From NCBI GenBank assembly GCA_021292165.1, contig CM037880.1, positions 139,502,564 through 139,566,563 of the forward strand: a stretch of 64,000 nucleotides of DNA, read 5' to 3'. A program made the translations under genes and the position numbers. Below the pieces are notes generated by a model. The model saw only the letters and a list, made by a program, of their open reading frames with translations. It was not told the origin of the DNA and did no database searches. Shown piece by piece: positions 45,843 to 56,625 of the stretch; within the stretch, counting starts at the first letter, position 1, and each line of letters starts with the position of its first letter. This DNA is from Shinisaurus crocodilurus. Taxonomy: Eukaryota; Chordata; Lepidosauria; Squamata; Shinisauridae.

Positions 45843-45912
45843 GGGTAGGCAACCTGGTTTTGGACCACAACTCCCATAATCCCTTACCATTGACCATGCT
45901 GGTCCTAAACCA
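45843..45912. mobile_element. palindromic hAT-like MITE, left half
   Basis: GGGTAGGCAACCTGG, CCACAACTCCCATAATCC and CCATTGACCATGCTGGTCC match the left and centre of the family. The right arm is lost. Confidence 0.5.
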
Positions 45913-46098
45913 GTCAATTGCTGGGTCAGCCATGAAGCATACAAGGTGGTATTGGTCAGGTCATTGACCAGTCCTTTCCAGGAGAGTTGGTGGGAAGGCA
46001 GAATGTGATGCTAATATTTGGTCAGGCTTCCCCAAACCAGGACAGTTACTCCTCATGGTGCTTTGGACTCATGTTTCCCAGGCAGTTGTCTCCTAGAC

Positions 46099-46903
46099 CA
46101 GGGGATGTACAGCCTGCAGCCCATGGACCATATGTCACCCCAAACTCTTTTTTGTAGCCCCCTGTGACTCCCGTTGCAGATCCCCCATTTTAAAATTTAA
46201 TCTAAAGCAGCCACCAGCTGGTTCTGCTGCTGCCTGTACTTTTTCAGCTGATTTCACCCCCTGCCAATCACCCCCACTTTCCCATTGTGATCGGCTGCCG
46301 CCAAGGCACTTCCGGGAGGCCTGCTCTCTGAGAACAGACACCTCTGCTAGCAGACGGTCTGGCAGCCTTCTCTATGACTCTTGGCCTGGCCTCTAGCAGA
46401 TGCTCTGGTGGTCTGCCTTCTGAATGCTACTATTCTTGCTCCGGCAGTGTTCACAAGTCAGTTGCCAAGAGGCAAAACGTTCATTTGCTGTTGGAGATGA
46501 AGAGGAGAGAAAGTGTTTGAGGGAAGCGAAAACCAAGGGGAATATAAAACAAAAAGTGGAAGTTAAGGGAATAAATTATATAAAATTAAATTGAAAAATA
46601 AAAGAAATAAAGTATAAGAGATAAACTAGTGTAACTCTGTGGTGTTTGTCACAACATTTAAAAAAAAATTGCTTTCTTTGCCTACTTGGGGGCTTTGTGG
46701 AGGTGGAGGGAATCTTTGAGGGGCAGGAAAGCAATGGAGAACAAATAGCTGAAAGGAAAATAACGGAAAGCAATGAAAAATAAATAGATAAAAGGAGCAT
46801 GGCTCCTTTTGGCTCTTGCTATGCTCCTTTTTTTCATGTGGCCCCTTATAGGTTATCCAACTCCCTATACGGCTCCCAACCTGAAAAAGATTGTGCACTC
46901 TTG
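46099..46903. mobile_element. 805-bp hAT element, non-autonomous
   Basis: CAGGGGATGTACAGCCTGCA on the left; GATTGTGCACTCTTG on the right, which inverts to CAAGAGTGCACAATC. The flanking 8-mers TCCTAGAC (46,091-46,098) and TCCTAGAG (46,904-46,911) match at 7 of 8, a typical hAT duplication. No transposase frame; the interior is partly AT-rich. Confidence 0.75.
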
Positions 46904-47429
46904 TCCTAGAGCAGATGGCAGAATGTCTTTAAAACAGAAGAAAATCTGAAAGCATTTTGTGATATAGTATGGAGGTTTGCTCTTTCAATGGAAGAAAATA
47001 ATATAGATCCCACTAGATATGCATACCTTTGGGGCCTGCTTGAAGGTCTGGATCCCAGTTATTCTTTTCTGCCTTGAGATTGGGTTTTGGAGAGAGATGT
47101 AATTTGAAGTGTCCCTCTGGTTCTGTATGTCTCTCTTCACTAAACTGTTTTCCTGTCTTCTGTACACCAAATACTGCTCATGACATAGTTACATCATTCA
47201 GATTATGGTGCATTACAATAAACCGCTGAAGAGATTCCTTCAGGGCACCAAATGAGAGGAGGGAAGTTTAGGAGCTCATTGCTCATGCTTCAGGAAGAGA
47301 TAAAACCCTCCTGGAAAAAAATCCTTTCTGACCTCAGATATGACAATTAAAACCTGAGCATGAAAGAGAGGACCTGTGCCATCCCAGGAATGGAAAAGCC
47401 TATTTCACCTTTTTGATTCAAGGGAATGT

Positions 47430-48085
47430 GAAACGGTCCTGTGTGTCTTAGTGGATCACAAGCTGAATAAAAGCCAGGACAGTGATGCGGCTGCTCAAAA
47501 AACTAATGCAATCTTATGCTGCATTAACAGAAGCATAGTGTCCAGGCCATGGGAAGTAATACTTCCACTCTATTCTGCGTTAGTCAAGCCACATTTGGAG
47601 TACCACATCTTAAGAAAGACATTGACAAACTGGAGCAGAAAACAGTGACCAGGATGGTGAGAGGTTTGGAAACCAAGTCCTATGAGGAATGGATTGGAAG
47701 AGCGGGTATATTTAGTGTGGAGAAGAGAAGATTAAGGGAAGATGCAATATCAGTCTTCAAATATCTGAAAGGCTTTCAGGTAGAAAATGGAGCAGAGTTG
47801 TTCTCTGTTGTTCCAAAGGGCAGGACTAGAAACAGTGGTTGGAAGTTGCAGGAAAGCAGATTTTGGCTAAATATTAGGAGAAACTTCCTAACATTGAGAG
47901 CAGTTCAGCAGTGGAAAATATTGCCTCAGGAGGTAGTGAGTTCTCCTTCGCTGAAGGTATTTAAGCATGGGCTGGACAGCCATTTGTCAGGGATGCTGTA
48001 GCTGCATTCTGCACTGCAGAGCCTGCATTGAGCAAGGGGGTTCAACTAGATCTCCAAGATCCCTCCCAACTCTGTGGTTCTATAA
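47430..48085 (+). pseudogene. CR1 LINE ORF2 C-terminus and 3' end
   Basis: The first frame gives VDHKLNKSQDSDAAAQKTNA, ILCCINRSIVSRPWEVILPL and YSALVKPHLEY; after a frame slip near 47,600 the second gives KKDIDKLEQKTVTRMVRGLE, IFSVEKRRLREDAISVFKYL, then WLNIRRNFLTLRAVQQW. This is the segment of CR1 ORF2 downstream of the RT. The stop near 47,999 is followed by AGCAAGGGGGTTCAACTAGA and CCCTCCCAACTCTGTGGTTC, the CR1 3' terminus. Only about 190 codons remain, so it is a 5'-truncated, inactive copy. Confidence 0.8.
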
Positions 48086-48089
48086 ATTC

Positions 48090-48815
48090 ACATTCTAAAA
48101 GAAGCCTTATCCCTCTAGTGAAAATCCACTGTACCCTGCAGATTATACCCAACTATGGCAGCTTTCCACAAGCATTTTGTCAGCATCGTCACTTGGAAGA
48201 AATTCATATTCTCCATAGGCAGCCAGGCAAGTGGTATTTACAGGCTTGTTTCAATTATCTCTGATTCCTTAGAGGAAGAAAAAGTACCCCAGAATGTAGT
48301 CTGACCTGAATATGCAGAAGCAGAACATTCGCCCGCCACTCAAATGTGTGTGTAATCCTCTGGGAACATGTTTCAACTAAGTTCAAGGGCTCCAGAAGTT
48401 TTACTTAGGTATGAGAATGATGAGCACACATCTGCTTGCATCTATAAACACAACAGGAGGAGGCCTGGTTTTAAATTACTGTCCTACTGTTGTGAAACCT
48501 TCCTAGTAATCCTATAAAACTGTCATAGTCTGATGAGTCCTTGAGGGTTATGGCAATTTTCAACACCCTGCTATCAAGTGTCAAAAGAATGTGAGGATTT
48601 GGTTACTACATAAATATTCCAAACTTGATTTTATTGCATTTTATTTTTGTGTGTCTTCAAAAAAAGAAGCAGCAGCCTGCAGACACCTGCACAAGAAACA
48701 ACCATGGAATGCATTCCTATCTCACCCCCCTCACTTCTGTATGAAATATTACTTAAACTGCATCTTACCCACTTATCTTCAAGGAAAAGCAGAAGGAAAT
48801 TCTGTTTTGGGGCGG
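48090..48815. other. single-copy sequence, nothing recognised
   Basis: No exon-like segment or repeat recognised. Confidence 0.45.
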
Positions 48816-48819
48816 GAGG

Positions 48820-48907
48820 TTTCCCTGCTGGCCAGCCCTGCTGGCTGGAGGTCATGGGAATTGTAGTCCAACACATCTAGAGGGCACCAGATTGAGGGAG
48901 GCTCCAG
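48820..48907. mobile_element. palindromic hAT-like MITE, right half
   Basis: GGCCAGCCCTGCTGGCTGG, GGGAATTGTAGTCCAACACA, TCTAGAGGGCACCAGATTGA. Confidence 0.6.
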
Positions 48908-49111
48908 TACATTATACTGGCTACTTTAGTCCTCATAGAGTAGACTGAAAAATCAGTGGGCAAAATATTATATTTTATTGTATTTATTTATACAGAAAAT
49001 TATATCCCACCTTCCTGGTGCTTATGCACCACTCAAGGTGGCGAACAACAATTAAGACCAACTGTAAAATGCAGTAAAATTGTATACAATAAAATCCCCA
49101 AAACAACATAT

Positions 49112-49140
49112 ACATACACACACACACACACACACACATA
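49112..49140. repeat. (CA)n microsatellite
   Basis: About 11 CA units ending in TATATA. Confidence 0.9.
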
Positions 49141-49535
49141 TATATTGCAACAGATAAAACAGGCATCAAATAAAACTCTATAAAACAAACACTTGCTCAA
49201 CAGGAAGCTTTTTGCCACCCATTAGGGAGGGGGTCAACTGAATTTCCAGTGGCAGAGAGTTCAGAGATTTAGGTGCAGCCACAGAGAAGGCTCTTTCTCT
49301 CGTCCTCATCATGCGAGCCTCTGCCATATTCAGGATAGAGAGGAGGGCTCTCGATCAGAAGTATCCCCAAACTATGAACCTAATTCTTTGGAAGGTTACT
49401 ATCCCATCCAAGACAGGTTGAACTCCTATTCCTGAGTCCATCTGACTCCTCTCCAGAAGCACCTATGTCTTGTCTGGATTAAGTCTCATTTTATTAACCT
49501 CATCTAGCCCATCACCACCTCCAGATACCGATTCA

Positions 49536-49675
49536 GAATTTATTATTATTTATTATATTTATACCCTGCCTTTTTTCCTGCAAGGAACCCAAGGCGGCTT
49601 ACACAATCCTCCTCCTCTCCTTTTTATCCTCACAACAGCCCTGTGAGGTAGATTAGGCTGAGAGTCAGTGACTAT
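49536..49675 (-). mobile_element. SINE, head-truncated, inside the LINE
   Basis: TTATTATTTATTATATTTAT, CTGCAAGGAACCCAAGGCGG and TTAGGCTGAGAGTCAGTGAC; the tRNA head is absent. Confidence 0.75.
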
Positions 49676-50097
49676 CAGCAGCTTCAATGAAAAGGAGAAA
49701 TAGAGTTTCGTGTTATCTGTATATTAGAGACAATGAACCCCATATTCCTGGAGGATCTTTCCTAGTGGTTCCATGCAGTTGCTAAATAGCATAGGGAACA
49801 AGATTGAACTCCCAGGAACACCATATGCCAGTGATCCAGGTGGCAAGCAAGAGTCCCCAAACATCACCTTCTGAAACCAGCCCTCATATTGTAATACAAT
49901 ATGTCCCAAGTCCATCCTTGCCATTCAGTCCAGAAGGATATCATGTTTGATGGTATCAAATGCTGCTGAGAGGTCCAGCAAAGCCAGCAGGGATGTACTC
50001 CCCCTGTTTAGCTCCCAGCATAGATCGTGTACCAGCGTGACCATAGCTCTCTTGGTCCCCAACCTGGGTCTGGAGCGAGGTTGAAATGGGTCTAAAT

Positions 50098-50232
50098 TAG
50101 CATTCCCAACCTGGTGCCCTCCAGATGTTTTGAACTACAACTCCCAGCATTCCTTACCATTGGCCATGCTCGCTGCGGCTGATGGGAGTTAATGTTCAAA
50201 TCTTCTGGAGGGCACCAGGTTGGGGAAGGCTG
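50098..50232. mobile_element. palindromic hAT-like MITE inside the LINE
   Basis: TAGCATTCCCAACCTGGTGC to GCACCAGGTTGGGGAAGGCT. The 8-mers GTCTAAAT (50,090-50,097) and GTCTAGGT (50,233-50,240) match at 6 of 8, and the LINE reading continues across them, so the insertion point is exact. Confidence 0.8.
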
Positions 50233-50285
50233 GTCTAGGTAATCCATTTCATCCAAGAATCCCTGGAGCTTAGATGCTACCACAT

Positions 50286-50745
50286 GTCCAAGTACCTTGC
50301 CACCAAAATGGAGACTGGCAATTGTTTATATACATGTATATATACATTTTTCTAACATTAATATTGGCTAAAAAAAAAGTAAAACTATAGGAATTCATTA
50401 GATCTTCAGCAACGAAAACAGCTGAGGTACAAGGTCATCTTCTAAAACCTTAGATGTGTCATCCTGAGGGGTCTGATTGAAAAGGGAGAAGCTTACAGTT
50501 CTTCAGTGACAGGCCATGGCGGGCCTTCTTAGATAAGATGACTGACAATGGAACAACGTTCTCTGAACCTAAGAGATGTTAGTTGTTGAAATGAGGGAGT
50601 GCTGAGGCTGAGCAGGGTCATCCTGGCAGATTTTACTTGTGTGGGTGGGTGGGTGGGGGGGTGGGGATCTCTTGTGTGAAACTTCCTTTTAGCTATATAG
50701 GTTCCAGGCTGTGTAGATAGTGTATATTCAGTTATTGTATATTTG
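50286..50745. other. single-copy sequence with a GGGT repeat
   Basis: (GGGT)n at about 50,641-50,664. Confidence 0.5.
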
Positions 50746-50747
50746 AA

Positions 50748-50872
50748 GGGCTGTAGTTCAGTGGTAGGCCAAATGCTTTGCATGCAGAAGGTCCCAAGTT
50801 CAATCCCTGGCATCTTCAGGTGTAGGGCTGAGAGCCTGGGAAAGACTCCTCTGAAACCCTTGGGGGGGATAT
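50748..50872 (+). mobile_element. tRNA-Ala-like SINE, 5' part
   Basis: GGGCTGTAGTTCAGTGGTAG carries an A box (TAGTTCAGTGG, 50,754-50,764); AGTTCAATCCC (50,797-50,807) is the B box; between them TGCTTTGCATGCAGAAGG resembles a tRNA-Ala(TGC) anticodon arm. It stops at CTCTGAAACCCTTGGG; the remainder of the family sequence appears 1.06 kb further on (51,930). Confidence 0.75.
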
Positions 50873-51363
50873 TGACCTGGTTCAGACAAACAACCCATGG
50901 TTTACAAACCATGACTTGTTTGAGAGTGATCGCACATGCAAGCAAGCGAGCTGGCTCTTGCCCGCTTGCCCGCTTCTGCTTTTGGAAACAACCCAGGAAC
51001 GTTCCCGGGTTACTGTTGTGACGTGTGAACCTTGCACTTGTTTTGGATTAAACAACCCAGAGTTTTAACCCATGCTTTGTTGTTGGGTTAAACCTCTGGG
51101 TCATTTAACCCCCACTTCCATGGAATGCAGGGTCAAGCAGACCAGACTTGTATCTAACCGGAAGGAGAGGAACCCATCTCAGTCGCCAGTCTTGCTTCAA
51201 CTTATAGAAAGACCTTGGAAAAAAGATCTTATAACTGAATTAACCAACCAACCCTAAGAAAGAGATAACATCAGAGGGGTTTCTAGCAGAGTCCCTAGCT
51301 AACTATAGAGAGGTACTCCAAGAATGCAAACACACACTCCTCCCCAGATAAAAAACATACAAT
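50873..51363. other. inserted sequence with palindromic phrases
   Basis: AACAACCCATGGTTTACAAA, GGTTAAACCTCTGGGT and ATTTAACCCCCACTTCC resemble the foldback-type repeats at 38.1 kb and 58.2 kb. Later a stretch (about 51,190-51,320) resembles 52,565-52,670 (GAGATAACATCAGAGGGGTT, TCCCTAGCTAACTATA), indicating a local duplication or repeat family. Confidence 0.45.
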
Positions 51364-51369
51364 ACCATA

Positions 51370-51669
51370 TGCAGAACTACAATATGGTTCATCCCTCACT
51401 GCTCCCTCCCTCACTGACCAGAACACCACTTCACAGTAAGTCCAACTTTCTGTTCTCAGTCAGTGAGGGATGGAGCAGGCACGAAAGAGATGTCCCAAAG
51501 CAGTGTCCCTTCATGGGTGGGCCGAGCTGCATATGTTACAATATTTGTTGTACAACTCTTATGTCCAAATGATGCTTCTGCGAAAGCAAGCTTGAGTATT
51601 TTGTAGTGGCAGATAAACATGGAAGGTGATGCCCATGTTGCTGCCTTACAAATGTAGGTAACCTTCACG
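51370..51669 (-). mobile_element. probable DIRS-type retroelement 3' remnant (tyrosine recombinase)
   Basis: The minus strand encodes VTYICKAATWASPSMF, then ICHYKILKLAFAEASFGHK. The pattern I-C-x-AATW-x-SP-x-x-F-x-x-HY followed by AEASFG is what I remember of the C-terminus of DIRS-type tyrosine recombinases in reptiles and amphibians. Downstream (51,400-51,480) is an inverted repeat, TCCCTCACTGACC against GTCAGTGAGGGA, with a 30-bp spacer. Only some 70 codons remain, and a hAT element abuts it. Identification is from memory. Confidence 0.45.
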
Positions 51670-51833
51670 CAGGACCGGTGCAAGGCAGTTTGGTGCCCTA
51701 GGCGAGATCAGATATTTAGCGCCCCCCCTTCCCACTTGAGAGTGCTGTATTTTTTTTCAAGGCGTTTCTGGCGCCCCTTTAGCTTTGCGCCCTAGGCAGC
51801 TGCCTAGTTGGCCTAATGGTAGCACCGGCCCTG
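51670..51833. mobile_element. hAT family B, short form (164 bp)
   Basis: CAGGACCGGTGCAAGGCAGT at the left, GGTAGCACCGGCCCTG at the right. The exact 8-bp duplication CCTTCACG is at 51,662-51,669 and 51,834-51,841. Interior phrases GCCCTAGGC and GCCTAGTTGGCCTAATGG are shared with the long form at 56,936-57,785. Confidence 0.9.
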
Positions 51834-51929
51834 CCTTCACGTAGGTTCCTGGGTTGTTTCCAAAAGCTGATTGAAATTGGAAGTGGCGAGGAGGCTCCCA
51901 CACAACCACACGACGTGCAAACCAAGTGA

Positions 51930-52000
51930 TTGTTGGTCAGTGTTTACTGAGCTAGATGGACCAATGCCCTGACTTGGTATAAGGCAGCTGTTTATGTTCT
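51930..52000 (+). mobile_element. tRNA-Ala-like SINE, 3' part
   Basis: TGGTCAGTGTTTACTGAGCT, AGATGGACCAATGCCCTGAC and TTGGTATAAGGCAGCTG are the end of the SINE family whose 5' part is at 50,748. Confidence 0.6.
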
Positions 52001-53476
52001 ACACTGTAGGACAATTCAATTAGGTTACATGAAGTTAATAAGACAATGAGAAGAAGGAAAAAACTGTGGACTATTATATCAGGAATACAAAACAAATAGG
52101 AGAGTTATATTTATAGAGTAAGAATTGCTCTCAGTTCTTGTTCAAACCTCATGAGGTTTACCAGTGGGTTCTTCTTCGGTTCGGTAGCCTCTCACTCTAA
52201 CCTAGGATTTTGAATGGTTTTGTACAAGTGCTGTAACCTGAAGTCAAAGACGTAGTGTCCTGGAGGTATTCAAGTGCTCTTCAGTGTTTCTTGATGCAAG
52301 GATTGCTGAAGTGTCTGTGCTGAAGATCTCTATCTAATGGATGGGGGTGGGGAAGGTTTTTGCAGGGCTGGGGAGAGGGTTATGATCTAGGAAAGGAGAG
52401 TCATCAAGTTTCAGGAAACAGGAGTGAAGAAGGACAGGGATGCTGTGATGAGAAGAGGAAGGGAGCGGTTCCTGTGCAAGGCAAAAGGCCATGCCATGAA
52501 AGGGCACATTGGAATCTTGCATATGTGGGAGATAGTAGGATGCATAAAAGTTGCTTATAGAAGTACCTTGGAAAAAATATCTTATAACTGCATTAACTGA
52601 CCAACTATAAGAGATAACATCAGAGGGGTTTCCAGTGGAGTCCCTGGCTAGCTATAATAAAGAGGTACTGCGGGTACTGTCTGTGCAGTGTGTTCCATTA
52701 TATATAGTAGCTTTGAAAGGGATTGCAAATAAAGAAATGCAAACTGGCACAAACAGGCTTTGTAACAGAGCTATTAAGTAAAGCTAAAAATCATGTATTC
52801 TAGTAAATGTGCTTGTGTTTCAGCTACGCCAGTGCTGGTATTCACTAACATTCGTTTTTTGGTCTCCCCCCTGATTTATTCCAGCTAAAATTAGCTCTTG
52901 GCAGCCTCTGTTTTATCAGCTGGCCTGTTGTATTTAGAGCTGCACCTCGGTTCTTATCTCCTTCACTGTGGCAGGGCCTCAGCCTTCAGGAGTCCAGGGC
53001 TTTTCTGTTTATACTTGTGATCCCTTTCTCCTTTTGCTGTTTCATTTACTACATTGCTTTCCTGGAGGTAGTGGCTAGAGTTTGGGTTTTGCCCCTGCCA
53101 TGCTACTTTGTGTCTATATATTCAGTTTCACTCTTCTTATAGATGAAGCAAGTGGCTAGATTCATGGGACTGCTCTGCCTTTTGTATTTAGAAGTGATAG
53201 GGACTTAATTGACACAGTGTTCTATGTAAATTACACAAGGTTTCCTCCCTGCCTTTAAATGTTGTGCCAAAGATGCAAACTGATTAGTTTTTTTCATTCT
53301 GCATACACCAGTTGAAATGAGATGCAAGAATTCCATAGAAAAGCACAGATCAGTGATATGTAGATCTCATAGAAAATATATTTGTACAATGGAATTAATG
53401 ACCATTTTTTTAATTAGGAAAAACACACACAAATGAGGTATTCTAAGAAGCTGTTTACTTTCACTGTTCCCAACAG
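52001..53476. other. single-copy sequence, nothing recognised
   Basis: The stretch 52,565-52,670 resembles 51,190-51,320. No exon-like segment before 53,477. Confidence 0.45.
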
Positions 53477-53596
53477 GACATAACTCAGGGCATCTTTGCT
53501 ATACAAACAAAAACGCCAGATTTCTCCTCACAGCTCTTTGTGGCTGACCATAGTGATGTCCCACAGATTCTGTACTTTAAGCATGCAGTAGCACAA
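53477..53596 (+). CDS. candidate internal coding exon (120 bp)
   Basis: A pyrimidine tract (TTTACTTTCACTGTTCCCAACAG) ends in AG at 53,475-53,476 and a strong donor, CAA followed by GTAAGTGAC, starts at 53,597. Between them exactly 40 codons are open in one frame only; the other two frames contain stops. The translation begins DITQGIFAIQTKTPDF and continues SSQLFVADHSDVPQILYF, then KHAVAQ. The composition looks like a folded soluble domain and there is no low-complexity bias. It matches no repeat elsewhere in the window. The frame meets a stop 18 bases after the donor, as an intron would. I do not recognise the protein. It may be an internal exon of a plus-strand gene with introns filling the rest of the region. 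Confidence 0.5.
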
Positions 53597-54940
53597 GTAA
53601 GTGACTTTAAATAATTGTGGTATTCTTTAAAAGATACTGTAAGGTGAATCTTCCATGTGTCCCTAACTCTGCTTACCATCTATTTTCCTGCATTTTCTCT
53701 TAGGATAGCTGAAACAAAACCATCCATCATGCCTTAAGACTGACTCACATAGGTGCTTATCCACAACTGCAGGGACAGTAATTCAAGAGTTAGGCTTCCA
53801 TGCCTTTTGATTTCCCCATGGCTTTAGAAGATATTAGAAAAGCTGAAGGTTCAAGGGGTAAAGTTATATGGATAATCTACAAAGGCCTAGTTGGCAAAAA
53901 GAAGCTCTAACGATTGCTTGTCAACTTACTGCAGAGAGCATATAACCATAGGAAAATGCATCTTGCAATATGGTGAACTTCCCTGGATTTCTGATTAGTT
54001 CCGGATGTGTAGTTTAAAATTACCTCATCATGTGGTCAGACACAACAAATGTCTAGCTAACCCATCTGGTTATAGGTGCACTGCCATACATTTACAAGCA
54101 ACAACTCTGTGATAAATGATCATCTGTATCCACATATATTGTCCATCTTTTTCCCTTATGAATGTACAATTCCTCTAAACATACTTCCATTAACACTACA
54201 CCTGATTACAAAATGGGTTCTGTTTTTTTAATGGCTGGATTGTACATAGTTGTGCTCCTCATGCTGTAAGGATTTAAAAACTCCAACTGTCTATTTCCCT
54301 TGCAAGCTCATTAGGAAAGTCAATATAAATTTAGCTGTCAGCACATCTAATCATGGAAGGTAAAAGCTTTGCCAGAGTCCCATATTCTGGAAGGTTGAGT
54401 GAGTGAGACAGACAGTCTGTGTGTATGTAAACTTCTATGTCATTTTCTGATTTCTGGTAGTGATTACTGAGAGGCTGTCTGAGAAAGAGGAAATCGCAGC
54501 AGGAAAAGAGAAGCAAAGATCTAAATGCAGCAATTTGACATCTATATATTTAAAAGGATACATTTTGTTAACTTTTCTGTATGAAAATTGAGGTTTGTAT
54601 AAAACAATATATGGGAAAGCACCTCTGTTCTTGATGAAATCAAATCAAACCCTGGATTAAATGGGGCTAAAGATTCTAGCCCCTTCTCTTATTGGAATGA
54701 AAGTTTGTTCAGTTAGGAATGCAGCAGGTAATACTCAGCTGGACTGTAGCTCGGAGGGAAACTAAGACTAAGACTCTGGTTACCAAATATAAAAATATAA
54801 TAGCTCAAAGCTTTAAGCAAAGAAACTCTAGTGGGCGTGCAGAATTCCTGTTAATGTCAGAAGAAATTTGAAGGCAGATTTATTCACATCCAGAAAAGTA
54901 TACTTGGGGTCCTCCAAGAGTACATTGATGTTCTTCTGGA
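53597..54940. other. single-copy sequence, nothing recognised
   Basis: A 24-bp string at 54,109-54,132 is identical to 35,121-35,144. No second exon was found. Confidence 0.45.
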
Positions 54941-54959
54941 ATTGAAACTGTGGAGGAAG

Positions 54960-55735
54960 GGGGGGCTGGCTGACCCGCCACAACCCACCCTTTCCTACCC
55001 AAAGGACCCAAGACCCCCAGAGATCTCAAGGTACCAGACTGCCAGCCTCAGCTGTCTGCAATCCTACTTGAATCTCTGTTCAGGGACTTGCCTTTTTGAC
55101 TGTAACCTGGATTTAGTTGCTGGAACCAAAGAGCAATCCACAAACACCATGTGGGGTAAAAAACCAAAAGAAGGTTTATTCAGGTAGCATTTTACAACAA
55201 GAATAGGGAAATGAGGGAAGGACACAAAAATGAGAGAGACGCTTTGGTACAAAGTAATAGAGCTGCAAAATAACAAAACCTACTGATTCCTTATATCTCC
55301 CAGGCACACAACTAGTTACCTGGGGGTCACTTCTCTTCAGGGTTGGGTCCAGCACAGCCTTGCCGCCCGGGGAGACTATACACCTACCCGAAGGTCCGAG
55401 ATGGGTAGCCCTCCACAAGGCTTGCCTTTACCAAAGCCCTCATTCAGCTAATTTCACCAGGAGCTACCTGGGGTCGGATCCTGAGGCCGCCTGAAGGCTT
55501 GGGCCTCTGCTTGACTTGCCGCCATTGCTCCAACAGCCAGCAACCACGCGATGACCCAAAGACAAAGACAAAACCCACACTTTGGGAAATATACCTTCCC
55601 CCCCTCCCCTCCTTTTTTCTGTAGCTCTGCGGCTTCTAGCCAATCAGGATGAACTTCACCTGGCCAGGCAGGGGAGGGGGACTCATGACTCATGACTTAC
55701 TGGGCCTGAACAACATTTGCATATGAAAGCCGGGT
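54960..55735 (-). mobile_element. possible solo LTR, minus strand
   Basis: On the minus strand one meets, in order, a CCAAT-type element (ATTGGCT, at 55,637-55,645), a TATA-like GAGATATAAGG (55,289-55,299), an AATAAA signal (55,175-55,180) and a GT-rich stretch (about 55,135-55,152). This order resembles U3-R-U5 of an LTR. No gag, pol or env frame adjoins and I could not fix TG...CA ends or a target duplication. It could instead be an unrelated promoter-like region. Confidence 0.3.
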
Positions 55736-55818
55736 CACTGTAGACTTTGGGATGCCGGCAGGGGCTATCAAGAGGAACCATACAGACACCCCAGCCTTTA
55801 GCCGGTTCACACATGAGG

Positions 55819-55845
55819 GTGTGTGTGTGTGTGTGTGTGTGTGCA
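55819..55845. repeat. (GT)n microsatellite
   Basis: About 13 GT units. Confidence 0.95.
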
Positions 55846-56620
55846 TGTAGGAACTCCCAAAGGCTCTTTTCTTCACAGAAACATTTGAAATGCAGAGCAT
55901 TACAACTTTAAAACAATACATTTTACTATAAGGAATGGATGCAGAATAATCTTTCATGAAGAAGAAGAAGAAGAAGAAGAAGAAGAGTAATAATAATATG
56001 TCATGTTGAGTGCTTGTTTCCAGCTTAACTGTATTTCAGAATGTGACACAGTAAGGCAAAAAGGAAGATTTTTGCTCTTTCATATTTGTAGGACATAGGG
56101 AAAAAATCCTAGTCAGAATTAGAAACAAATCTTTTGGCTATCGGATCTTTGCCCTGTTCTTGAAACTTAGCTCTGTCAGAGCTCTTTAATATGTGAACTT
56201 ACACCTTAAAAATAGTGGATCTGTCTATCAAACTCTGTCTCACATCTTATCTTACATATTCATAATGATGCTGTCAAATCAGCCTACACCAAATGGTTCT
56301 TCAGCCTCTTTAGTGCTGCTAAATGGCTGAGTTCACATTCATGCTATCCCTTGATGACTTCTATGTGTGAAAGCCATTGCAGATTAAACACCACAGGTAG
56401 AGCTTTCATATTGGCTGATATCTCCTTAAACAAAAGTGAGTAATTGAATGAGAGATAGGGGGTGAGGGAGGGCTGGGCGAGAGAGTTATCCTCAGACTGA
56501 AATCCAAAGATACATTTACTTGTATATGGGTCATGTGAGACGAGAGGGATTAGTAAATAAAATTAGGCTCAGCGTGCTTATACTCACTTTTTGTCTGAAA
56601 TGTGGCTGTTTTTGAGGGAC
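55846..56620. other. single-copy sequence with (GAA)n
   Basis: (GAA)n at 55,960-55,986. Nothing else recognised. Confidence 0.5.
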
Positions 56621-56625
56621 TGCTT

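Larger units (their letters stand above)
48972..50285 (-). pseudogene. L2/CR1-group LINE, minus strand, interrupted by a SINE and a hAT MITE
   Basis: Read on the minus strand from 50,285: MVASKLQGFLDEMDYLD, then (after the hAT MITE) an RT section, MARMDLGHIVLQYEGWFQKV, AYGVPGSSILFPMLF (motif B region) and, beyond the SINE, a segment around 49,390-49,490 corresponding to LNPDKT and VLDG. The 3' UTR and tail run to about 48,972 (TATTTATTTATACAGAAAAT, AAGGTGGCGAACAACAATTA). The same family is better preserved at 60.7-63.9 kb. Stops and frame slips make it inactive. Confidence 0.75.

Noticed and set aside
50748..50820. Functional tRNA-Ala gene
   Set aside because: A and B boxes are present, but the acceptor stem is not closed and SINE-specific sequence follows.
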